DNA of 64,000 nt from Lepidurus packardi (Eukaryota; Arthropoda; Branchiopoda; Notostraca; Triopsidae): assembly GCA_023053545.1 (NCBI GenBank), contig JAKZAN010000007.1, forward strand, positions 744,001-808,000. Reading direction: 5' to 3'. A program made the position numbers and the translations under genes. Under the pieces are notes generated by a model. That model saw only the letters and a program-made list of their open reading frames with translations. It had not been told where the DNA came from and did no database searches. Numbering within the stretch: position 1 is the stretch's first letter; each line of letters opens with the position of its first letter. Positions 1 to 8,758 of the stretch are shown in pieces.

Positions 1-1941
1 TGTGCGGCCCCCTCATGCCTTTGCCTCATCCACCCTGCAATCAACCTCATTGCCTTGCATTGTTGGGAGAATCTTGTTGAGCTCGGAAAGAGCGGAAGTA
101 CGCTAATTCCTGGATGCAACTTCTAGAATGAGCACATTACGATGGAATGCAGTGCAGGTGGCAACCCCTATAGGTGAGGGAGAAGGTGGATCTGTAAATT
201 CGGAGTTGGCTTGATTATAGTCTAAGATGATATCGACATTCTTTCTTTCAATGGAGCAATGGGCCGTGGTTCAGACAAACTGATGCAGTAAGTTTTCTTT
301 TATGATTGTCTTATACTTATGCAAGGCACTAGGAGAATGTTAGTATCGCGTGTCCATCTATGCAGCCTTTAAGAAAAAAGGAAAATCCTTTTTTCCCGCG
401 CGCGGGACGCAATCCCCGTCGGCGCATCTATTATTTGTTAAGAGTAACTAAAAAAATGGCTGTTCGCTGTGGATGAGATGCCATTACGGTGCGGTGTATA
501 GTAACAGCTCATTCATGGGTGCCACCTGGCACACAGGTATGGGTAAACCGTGGGAATAGGAAGTCATCAGATCAAGCCAAGTATCATCTTACATTATGAT
601 ACCAGTGGGTGAGCCTCCTTTATTTACTACCAACAAAGACCTGAGCGCTGCAATGTTCACCCTCTTAGTGTGGTGCATTCCAGGAGTGCCGATAAATAAA
701 ACTAGATTATCTTTATTGGAGGTTCTACGCGACTTGTCTCATGAAAAATTAACAGTTCGTTGGTAAAAGACCCACCTTTGCTAGATTTGCCACATTTCTG
801 CACTCATTGGCATAGGAAGCATACTTTAGTCTGTTTTTTATTGAGACATTTCCTTCTCAATAATCGTTATTCTTGCCTGCATGTGCGTGAAACTGGATGA
901 CCCTCGTACGCCTTTGCGGTTCAAGGCAAATTGCATAGTCGAGCCAAGCAAGGCAAAAGGGGTAGCGTGGGAAAACATCTGGTGGAGAAGCTTTGCCAAG
1001 TTTTGCTGCAGCTTCGGAGCTGAGGTTGTCCGTTCTCCAAGCCCAATAAGGACGAGGACCGGCAGGTGTGAAGCTCTTTTCTACTGCGATTGTCACTATA
1101 CGAGCACGCCAACCAGTTTAGGCAAATACAAACTTGCCCGGATTAGCATAACGGGAGATGCTGAGCATGTGTCCTATTTCATTTCTAATGATGGCATGTA
1201 AAAGATAAAGAATTCCATGTCAGTTTTCTTTATGCATGTCGGTATGACGCATAACTTTCGGATTTGTGATGATTCAGCCTCAAGAAAAGGAAATGCTTGT
1301 GAAAAATCTCAAATTTTCCCAAAGTTTATGCTGTCTGTCCGTCAAGGATTCTGGGGAAGTTTATTCGTTATCGACTGTCATAAATATTCACTCAACAGCA
1401 GCATCACAGGTTTTTCAAAGTGCACGAACTTAAGCAACTTATGAAAAGTTCACGAGTCACGGGGTCAGGTCGTCTTGTTTCACATGGGAAAAAGGGTGGG
1501 AGTGTTATGAGTGGGGGGCATTACATGCTAAAGAGAACTTGTATGTTTCATCATACGTGAGCACATCAGCTGGTATTTGCATCGAGAAATCTGTCGTTAT
1601 TACAGCTTATTTATTTATAGCTAGAGTTTTGAAGAGATCTTTTTTTTTCCTGTACTTCATCCTTTCCATCGACTGTCTTGCATGTTTATGAGTTTATCAG
1701 CAATTGTTTTTTTACAAGTTTGTGTTGCTTTTTCGTTGGTTATGCTCGAAACATTTGTGACAAGAATAGCATCCAATTCTGAGTAGTGTACTGTAGAACA
1801 AGCATGACCTCCCGGCTGGTTTTCCCACCAGTTATTTCGTTACGTGACTAGGGGAAGCTAGCAGCATTCCTCCGTTTTCCATTTCGGTCAACACATGGCA
1901 CAGGCCACTTGGCGCCTACAGCCATGCTAATGAAACGCTCC

Positions 1942-1950
1942 GTTCCCACG
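1942..1950 (-). promoter_or_regulatory. Candidate Su(H)/CSL binding site
   Basis: On the minus strand the site reads CGTGGGAAC, a full match to the Su(H) consensus YGTGRGAAM. It lies about 1.4 kb upstream of a HES-family gene, the classical direct Notch target. Function is inferred. Confidence 0.4.
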
Positions 1951-2360
1951 GTCCGAGCTTCTACCGCGTGCTCAACACGAGCCCCTTTTGGCGCCCAAGG
2001 CACAAATAATCATGGGAGAGCATGGGAAGGACCCTGTCTTCAGCACGCATGCATGCATGCATACGGAAAAAGGATCTCGATCTTATTGAATTTCCACAAA
2101 AGATGTGGGTCTTGTTTCTTCTAAGTTGATAAGAAGATGTGATCATCCTTTTGTCATTAGTTTTTAGTGTACCTAACTTGGCGACATTGGGTTATGGTTT
2201 GATACTCTTCAGTGTATTGCGCAGGTTGCCCATAAGATGCACATCTCTTATTACGTCGTCCCGTGTTTATAATGTGGTGAAACTTATTAACCCTAGCCAG
2301 CCAAGTGACCACGCCTCCTCATAGCCCGCGGTTTCCGGTGTGAGACCGTGTGAACTTACC

Positions 2361-2367
2361 GCAGGTG
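2361..2367 (+). promoter_or_regulatory. Class A proneural E-box
   Basis: GCAGGTG matches the achaete-scute/daughterless consensus RCAGSTG. Two more matches lie in the same upstream region, at 154-160 (GCAGGTG) and 2979-2985 (ACAGGTG). Proneural plus Su(H) input is the usual code of E(spl) genes. Short motifs also arise by chance, so this is suggestive only. Confidence 0.35.
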
Positions 2368-2510
2368 GCAAGTTGAAAATCAAGGTGTACGTAGTAGACG
2401 GTAGATGATGGACCCTTCTCAGATCACCCAAGCGTGAAAGCATTCCTGAATCTTTGATGACATGTCAACCAAGCTCAAACTAGACCTATGTATAGTACGC
2501 ATCTATTCTG

Positions 2511-2579
2511 TTAGTGTTTGCTAAGTCCAGTCTAAAAATAAATTGGTTAGTGCTTGCTAAGACCAGTCTGAAAATAAAT
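2511..2579 (+). repeat. Short direct repeat, two 33-bp copies
   Basis: Two copies at 2511-2543 and 2547-2579, starting TTAGTG and ending AAAATAAAT, match at all but three positions. The spacing is 36 bp. Confidence 0.85.
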
Positions 2580-3025
2580 AATAAAAAAATAGACAGATCT
2601 TTTAGAGGAAAAGAAAAAGAAAAATGTGACAAACGCGGGTTTCCGTCTCACCTTGAGGACGGACTACATCCACACCGTTAAAGGGTACGCGAAAGTTTTG
2701 TAATTGACACGGCATACACTCACGATAGCGCGGTACCCGCAGTTTTTGTGCATCTAATTGTATACTGTTTTTATCCTTTTTATTTCATGATCTTAGGATA
2801 GCTTTGCAGAAAAGGGCCAAGGCATTTTGCATTTATGCAACAAGTGCCCTTATGAGTAGCTCTTCTGAGGTCGAGTAAGCAAGCAAGCGTACGCACACAC
2901 GTGACTCCTATGTATCCTCTGCATACTGATACTCATTTGACTCATTTCGACTAGCGTGCAGCCCAGTGCCTAAGGGAGACAGGTGGTCGAGCGTGTGCTG
3001 TGCTTGGGAGTCTTGGACGAGGTCT

Positions 3026-3034
3026 GTTCCCACG
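3026..3034 (-). promoter_or_regulatory. Candidate Su(H)/CSL binding site
   Basis: This is a second full match to YGTGRGAAM (CGTGGGAAC on the minus strand), about 175 bp upstream of a TATA-like element and 310 bp upstream of the HES start codon. An E-box (ACAGGTG) lies about 40 bp further upstream. A weaker core, CGTGGGAAT, occurs on the plus strand at 549-557, and a GTGGGAA core on the minus strand at 1822-1828. Confidence 0.5.
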
Positions 3035-3201
3035 CTATGCTAAAGCCCGTAGATAGCCCGTGGACCAAGTGTTAGGGGCCAGAGATGTAAAGGCATGAGG
3101 AGGAAGCTATGGATGGGGGAGTTGGGGAGGGGAGGAAAGCGCGCAGTCCCTTGACTAGATTGGCTTCTGCCGTTCGCGGGCCAGGCACCATGCCGCCTCC
3201 C

Positions 3202-3209
3202 TATTTAAG
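3202..3209 (+). promoter_or_regulatory. TATA-like core promoter element of the HES gene
   Basis: TATTTAAG lies 142 bp upstream of the HES ATG, in a locally GC-rich patch. Transcription would be expected to start around 3230-3240. The start site itself is not visible. Confidence 0.4.
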
Positions 3210-3343
3210 AAGGACCGCATGTTGTATCGGTATTCATTTGCCATCTCGGTTCCAAACTGAACGTACGCTTTCCGCGAGTTCCTTTACCTGTGTGCCTCTT
3301 TAAAGTCTGCAGTATCTAATCTTTCACGTGTGTATTGTACACT

Positions 3344-4143
3344 ATGGCTCCTACTACAGTGTCGCATGTGCCAGTTGGTGTGTCTACCTACGAGACTCCC
3401 ATGTCACGCACAGTTCAATACAAAAAGGTGAGTCATTGTTATTTGTCACCCACCGTTGTGGAACATGCTTTAACAGTATTTTTTCTTTTTAATGATCATA
3501 GGTCACAAAGCCTTTGCTTGAACGTCAACGTCGTGCCCGCATTAATCGCTGCTTGGATGAATTAAAAGAATTGATGGGCAGCGCTTTAGCCGCTGAAGGC
3601 GAGAATTTGGCAAAGCTGGAAAAGGCCGACGTCCTTGAACTTACCGTTCGTCATTTGCACAAGCTCCGTCGTGAAAGTCGCTTGGCCGCGAATCCGGTTA
3701 CTGCTTCGGATCGATTCCGTGCTGGATTCACTCAATGCGCCAAAGAAGTTTCCGTGTGCTTGGCAGCTACTCGCGGTGTTGACGTAGCTCTTGGAACTCG
3801 CCTTATGACTCACCTGGGACACTCACTAAGCAACTTGGATCGTCAACGCAATGAACAAGGCGTTGTCGGAGCACCTACACCTGTCATTTGTCAAGCGCCT
3901 CGTAGTGCAATCTCATTTTACAGCCCGCCTGAATCACCCGTATCTGACTGTAGCAGCTCCGCCAAATTCCCCTGCAACTGGCGCCCAGAATCACCCCTAT
4001 CGTCTGGGTATGGCAGCGGCAGAGATAATGCGGCTTCGCCTTGCCCGTCTGAAGCTGGAGAGATGCAAATTGACGTGGTCAACGACACCGAATATCACAC
4101 CACAATCAGCATCAAGGAAGAAAAAGTATGGCGCCCATGGTAA
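3344..4143 (+). CDS. E(spl): Hairy/Enhancer-of-split (HES) bHLH-Orange transcriptional repressor
   Basis: Two exons, 3344-3427 and 3502-4143, joined over a 74-bp GT-AG intron in phase 0, encode 241 aa. The bHLH domain covers about residues 30-86. Its basic region carries the proline typical of HES proteins (KPLLERQRRARIN, from residue 31). An Orange domain follows at about 98-140 and a Ser/Pro-rich tail after that. The protein ends exactly in WRPW (238-241), which recruits the corepressor Groucho. By family knowledge it is a nuclear repressor induced by Notch signalling. The start is the first ATG (3344), nine bases after an in-frame TTG. The intron inside the basic region and the short length fit E(spl)/HES better than hairy or deadpan, but the exact paralogue cannot be fixed. 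Confidence 0.95.
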
Positions 4144-4227
4144 AAACTTCCAGTTTTCCATCCAGGAACAAGATTTCGCCGAAACCGCTTCCAATTAAAA
4201 CGGGCGATCTTCAGCGCGATACACATG

Positions 4228-4234
4228 GTCTTCC
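4228..4234 (+). promoter_or_regulatory. GY-box (miR-7 type target motif)
   Basis: GTCTTCC, 85 bases after the HES stop codon, equals the core of the GY-box found in Drosophila E(spl) and Bearded 3'UTRs, where it is complementary to the miR-7 seed. Its function here is inferred from motif and position. Confidence 0.45.
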
Positions 4235-4244
4235 CCAGCTGTTG

Positions 4245-4252
4245 CTGTGATA
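4245..4252 (+). promoter_or_regulatory. K-box (miR-2/miR-13 type target motif)
   Basis: CTGTGATA matches the full 8-base K-box consensus and lies 11 bases after the GY-box in the HES 3'UTR. In flies K-boxes mediate repression by the miR-2/6/11/13 family. Confidence 0.5.
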
Positions 4253-4568
4253 GTCTTTGGCATCTCTTCCACTTTCCTAGAGCACTCACTCTTTATTGTG
4301 AAGGTTTTTTCAAGACAAAGTTAGGGTAGGCAAAAATCTCACTGAATGTCTTTCGTGAGATGAAGAGGGATTCGTATGTGCCTTTTGTTGCTGTAGCATA
4401 ACCCCAGCTGGTTAGAAATGGACCAACTATTGGGTAGTTTTAGAATTTAGGGTTGCGAGCGAGTCGAACTGGACCCAGTGATCTCATGAAGTTGACAGCT
4501 CGTCGCATTGAACACCCCAGTACAATGACAATATTTATCTCTTATTTGATTATAACATGTATATTTAT

Positions 4569-4576
4569 CTGTGATA
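4569..4576 (+). promoter_or_regulatory. Second K-box
   Basis: A second exact CTGTGATA lies about 430 bases after the HES stop codon. It counts only if the 3'UTR extends this far. Confidence 0.4.
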
Positions 4577-4687
4577 ATGAAGCGCCATAATCTATAAAAA
4601 AAAACAAGCGACTTTTTTCTTCTAATATTTTATTGTAATTTCAGGAGATGCTGTCATGGTACCGATTCTGTATCGGAAGCAAGTACT

Positions 4688-4752
4688 TTATGGCGTAATA
4701 TTGCGAAAGCATTATACTTTAAATATGGCGTAATATTTGCGAAAGCATTATA
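4688..4752 (+). repeat. Short direct repeat, two copies about 29 bp each
   Basis: A segment with core TATGGCGTAATATT, GCGAAAGCATTATA occurs at 4688-4716 and again at 4723-4752. The copies differ by one inserted T and by their flanks. The spacing is 35-36 bp. Confidence 0.85.
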
Positions 4753-5069
4753 TGTAGACCACATGTTTTTATTATCTCATCCTTCTCGAACGGTTTACCG
4801 AACCATTGTTTATAATCGGGCAATCTGCCTTCTGTATTATTGTATGCTATTGGGAGAAGCTGAAGCCAGCATGTACAAAATTCCGTTACAGCTCAAATTG
4901 CTTCAACATGGAGGCGCAACCTCAGATAATCAGCCAAGCCAAGACTTTGCTTCATACCAAGGGTCATATATGAGGCAACGACGTTATACTATTTATCTCT
5001 TGACCTTTCTTATGTTTAGCAGTGACCTATGTTCAGTTTCATCGGCCTTCAACCTCGTCAGTTGTCGTC

Positions 5070-5918
5070 ATGGCCTGGAAGGCTCTGTTGTGCTGTCTGG
5101 TTCTTCCCTTCGTATCCCCTAGTAAAGTAAGAAACTAAAAATCACTCGAATACCCTTCCCTAAATGCTGTTGTTTATTTGACAGGCTGGAGATATTTCGC
5201 CTGAGAAGACGATATGGCCCAAAAAGATTTCCAATGCTGGCCAGTTTCAAAAGATTCTATCTCGGAACTTCACAACAGTGAAACCCGCATCACCTCAAGT
5301 CGAACAAAACATCATTGGCTGGAAAAGTGTAAGCTTGATGGACGAAGTTGTCGAAACACAGACGGCTGCAGAAAGTTCCCTAGGAATTCCAATCACCAGA
5401 ACGGAAGACGAACCGAATTTAGTTACCGTCACTGATTCGAGCTTTAGCAGTCCGGGTGTTGGGCTTCGCTTGCAAGTCAATTACGACAGCAATACATGGG
5501 TTGAAACTGGACGTGGTAGCATGCAAAAATCTATCGCGACTCCGTTAGCGCCATGCTCTCAGGAGGCTGATGGCATTTTCCTGCACATTAAGGCGACTTT
5601 AACCTTGACTTTCATACCTCAAACCAACTTCACTTGCGATGGAAAACAACAAGGGTATTATGCAGACACGGCTGTTATGTGTAGGGTAAGTGTTTTTTTT
5701 TCTTCAAAATTTTATTACTTTAAGGGCACGGTTTTATGACTTTATTATATCAGGTATTCCATTACTGCCAAGGAGTCGAACCTAAATTGTCGTTTATGTG
5801 CCCACCTTGTACTATATTCAACCAAGAGACCCAGTTATGTGATTTCTGGTATAACGTAAATTGTGGAGCAATTAGCGAAATTGCTTTTGCCGAATACAAC
5901 CGAGAGTTCTTTAAGTAA
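5070..5918 (+). CDS. Secreted chitin-binding (peritrophin-A/CBM14, CPAP1-like) protein
   Basis: Three exons, 5070-5126, 5185-5685 and 5754-5918, joined in phase 0 over introns of 58 and 68 bp, encode 240 aa. The N-terminus (MAWKALLCCLVLPFVSPSK) is a signal peptide. The middle is unremarkable. The C-terminal third (about 165-225) is one CBM14 domain with the order CDGKQQGYYAD, C185, C191, C202, C215 and C223, plus the FNQ-T-LCD-WYNV core of arthropod cuticular proteins analogous to peritrophins. The expected role is binding chitin in cuticle or tracheal matrix. One oddity: the usual CPPGT is CPPCT (C205), giving an odd cysteine count. The start was chosen because it gives the signal peptide; upstream ATGs in other frames do not. 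Confidence 0.85.
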
Positions 5919-7046
5919 AATGAAAGCGGTTTTTTTCTTATTTAACATAATCTAAAATTGTAACGGCTCTTAGATAACGACCCCTCCAGACGTTTGCCCC
6001 CCCCCCCCCCACACACACACACACGTCGTTTAAATTTAGGCAAACTCTTGTCGGCGCCTCGTCGCATCCGCACTAAGTAAGCAGCTAACGTCTGCATATC
6101 TTGTTTGTCCGTGCCCTAGCTTTCCCTGACTTCTATCGTTTAGCTGTCGCAAAAAGGAGTTTTTTCGTTTCGCGCGTCTTTCTTTTCAAACCTGATCGTG
6201 AACAGAATTTGACGTCAAACCTTCTATGTGGGGCAACGACGGGGCATCGTGAAAACGCACGTAAGTGAGGTACCTGATAGCGAACTGTGTCACGCTCCTC
6301 TACGAAACCTGCGGTTTGTTATGGGGCCCTGACCATAGCGAAGTGATGGTCGAAATCTTTATATCCGTATTTGGTAGATACCAGTTTTGACCGAGTTAGC
6401 ATCCTGGAAAGACGCGAAGTAAATTTTGTACCTTTCAACCGTTAGAATAGGAACTAGAGAATTGTAAGGTAAGAGAATTGTGAAAATCGATTTCGTGAAT
6501 AGATCTTCTTGCTAGTCGGTTTTGCACGTTGAGTTGCACGTGAGACAGGCTCCCTCCCGTGTGTCACATGGCTGAAGAGATGTACTCTTATCCTGTGACG
6601 CTTTATTTTAAAATTATTTTGTAGCCTGCGCTATTGTTTTTGAAGTATACATGCAAAACTGTCTTTCGTTTCGCGAATTGACAACATACACGCACCCTTG
6701 ACTGTACAGTGACTCAGCGTTGCTCTTGACAGAGCTAGAAAATCACGGTCAATCTTAATCTAACTTCCTTGACTCTGAACAGATTGCATAGCAGGAAAAC
6801 GGATAGAGGAAGAGCGATATCAAGGCTTTTCCGTTCTGATTATTCGTTGTATAGCAGATCGCTGCAAAGGTTGTTTCACGTGACGTAGCGTTGTGTGTGT
6901 GTGAGACATATCATGTGGTTTATATTGTCAACATATCCTGTTGCATGCATTGAAGTCGAGATTCGTGATAAGCGTTTAAAAGGAGCTGACGTGGTGTTCC
7001 ATTAAAAGTCTACTTTCTAGTGCTGCAGCAGGTTTGCAGAAGAACC
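5919..7046. other. Intergenic and promoter/5'UTR region before swiprosin
   Basis: I see no gene. The stretch contains a C14 run followed by (AC)7 at 5997-6024 and a TTTAAAAG element near 6976-6983 that may be the swiprosin core promoter. It is otherwise unremarkable. Confidence 0.4.
5997..6024 (+). repeat. Poly-C/(AC)n microsatellite
   Basis: Fourteen C residues are followed directly by seven AC units, a simple sequence that probably varies in length. Confidence 0.9.
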
Positions 7047-7802
7047 ATGGCGGATCAAGAACTTAGCGCTAAATTAAACCGTCGTCTGGATCGCAGTGAA
7101 GCCTTAGAAAACAATCAACCTCTTGCTACTCCGTACAAAGTGGTGAATGTCTATACCGAGTTTAACGAGTTCTCCAGGAAGCAAATCAAGGAATACGAAA
7201 AATCTTTCAAAAAGTAATTAGATCTGCCTTTTATTTTATAAATAGTGACCTGCATTTGTTTGTGCATAGATACGACGTTGGGGGAGATGGGTATTTGGAT
7301 TTGGACGAACTAAAATTAACCATGGAACGCCTAGGCGCACCAGAGACCCACTTGGGTTTGAAAGCCATGATCAAAGAAGTCGATGAAGACGTAGACGGCA
7401 AGCTGAACTTTCGAGAAGTAAGCGGGATGAAATATGCTATCGTGTGTGTGCTAAACGTTGGTTTCGTATAGTTCCTCTTAGTTTTTCGTAAAGCGGCCGC
7501 TGGCTTATTGACCGAAGGTTCCGGGTTGAGTCATTTAGCCGCACTGACCGAAATCGATGTGGGCGAAGTTGGGGTTGGGGGTGCTAAGGACTTCTTCCAA
7601 TCAAAGGTATACATATTTAAATGCAAGGAGAGATAAACCCCGTTTAACCGGTGTATATTTGAAGATTGAAGAACAAGGACGCACCAGTAAATTTGAAATG
7701 GAGATTCGGGAGGAACAAGAAACACGGAAACGCGAGCAAGAAGAGAAAAAACAACGACAAATGGAGTTCCGCGCAAAAGCTGCTATTTTTAATCCGCAGT
7801 AG
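7047..7802 (+). CDS. Swip-1: Swiprosin / EF-hand domain-containing protein (EFHD1/2 family)
   Basis: Four exons, 7047-7213, 7270-7417, 7472-7606 and 7665-7802, encode 195 aa. Intron lengths are 56, 54 and 58 bp and all phases join. Two EF-hands are visible: loop 1 at 58-69 (DVGGDGYLDLDE) and loop 2 at 94-105 (DEDVDGKLNFRE). They are followed by the family-specific FRKAAAG and GAKDFFQ segments and a charged C-terminal coiled coil (about 152-190, rich in E, K, R and Q). By family knowledge it is a calcium-dependent actin-binding protein acting in the cytoplasm. Position 3 of loop 1 is Gly rather than Asp, which also holds for vertebrate swiprosins. The start is the first ATG, in good context (ACCATGG). 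Length is close to the fly protein. Confidence 0.93.
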
Positions 7803-8758
7803 ATATGCCAGGGCGCACATCTATATTATGTGACAAGTTCAGCTAGCGAACTGATAAGACTTTGAACACTTTAACTTAAGCCAATTGGAATGGAAAACTT
7901 TAACTGATTTTTTTAGCGAACGTAACTATCTGTGTATTTTTAACGAGGCGATCTCATCGTACGTGTATGAAGCGTTCTATAAATTCATCCAGCTTCGTCA
8001 CCCATCTTCACCGCCATGCAATAGCTTTATGAGCAATAGCATTCTGTAACAATACTTTTGTATCTGTACCTGCAAATATCCATTATGGGATTTGCTTTAG
8101 GTGTTCCGAACGTGTGCAATAAAATAAGTTGATACCAGGGGTGGAAGGCATTAATTTACCTCCGTAAGTACTTCTTAGTATTCTTCTGATCAAAGATACC
8201 GACAAGAGCACATGGCAGATTATATCTAATTGGTCTCCACGAACTGTCTTTGTATATTCGTGTCGATAATAATTCACAGCAAGTGGCGTTGCTTCTCATA
8301 GAATATGAAATTGCCCTTTGTCTATTGGTCGCATCTAGTCCATTGGCATCATACGCCGACGCCTACGACGCCCTAACCGGAGTCTTTACATTCCCTGCGT
8401 ACTAAATATGCCGCTTTTTAAGCTTGCAATATGGCGTCGGTAGCGGTGGCGCGTTTGGGGAAAGGTAACGTCAACAAACAATGTATTCCCTGGTCACGTA
8501 GGAAATTGTTTTTTAGCGTAAAATGCAGGTAAATGAATCAGAAAGTGTAGTGAATGTTCTAAACGATTCACGTGCCATTTTTTAACCATAATATTGGGAG
8601 TTAGGGCAAATGTTATTGCTTGTAGCGCAGCTTAAATTGTATTCAGTTTGCACTGAGCCCAGCAAAGTTTTCCACTTAATTTCTAGCGTAACTTGTAAAC
8701 TAACTTAATCTGTGTTCTCTTCAGTTTTAGTAAAGCAAAGTACTCGAGAACTGGAACC
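7803..8758. other. Swiprosin 3'UTR and Psc upstream region
   Basis: No further coding sequence is seen. A pyrimidine tract ending in TTTTAG at about 8730, just before the Psc ATG, could be the acceptor of an intron in the 5'UTR of Psc. Confidence 0.4.
8119..8124 (+). other. Possible polyadenylation signal of swiprosin
   Basis: AATAAA occurs 317 bases after the swiprosin stop codon. It is the first canonical signal downstream. Confidence 0.4.

Larger units (their letters stand above)
1..3343. other. Non-coding region upstream of the HES gene
   Basis: I see no convincing gene here. Open frames occur, the longest about 106 codons at 881-1201, but none has a recognisable domain or splice structure. 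The stretch holds candidate Su(H) and proneural E-box sites, listed separately. It also has a (GCAT)n run near 2047-2061 and a 33-bp direct repeat at 2511-2579. The simplest reading is regulatory DNA of the HES gene that begins at 3344. Confidence 0.5.
4144..4620 (+). other. 3'UTR of the HES gene
   Basis: This AT-rich stretch after the HES stop codon carries one GY-box core and two K-boxes, listed separately. The end of the transcript is not clear, and no canonical AATAAA is seen in the first 400 bp. The run of A residues near 4600 may mark the end. Confidence 0.4.

Noticed and set aside
881-1201. 106-codon open frame on the plus strand
   Set aside because: Overlapped by open frames on the other strand, with no domain, no splice structure and ordinary length for chance in 64 kb.
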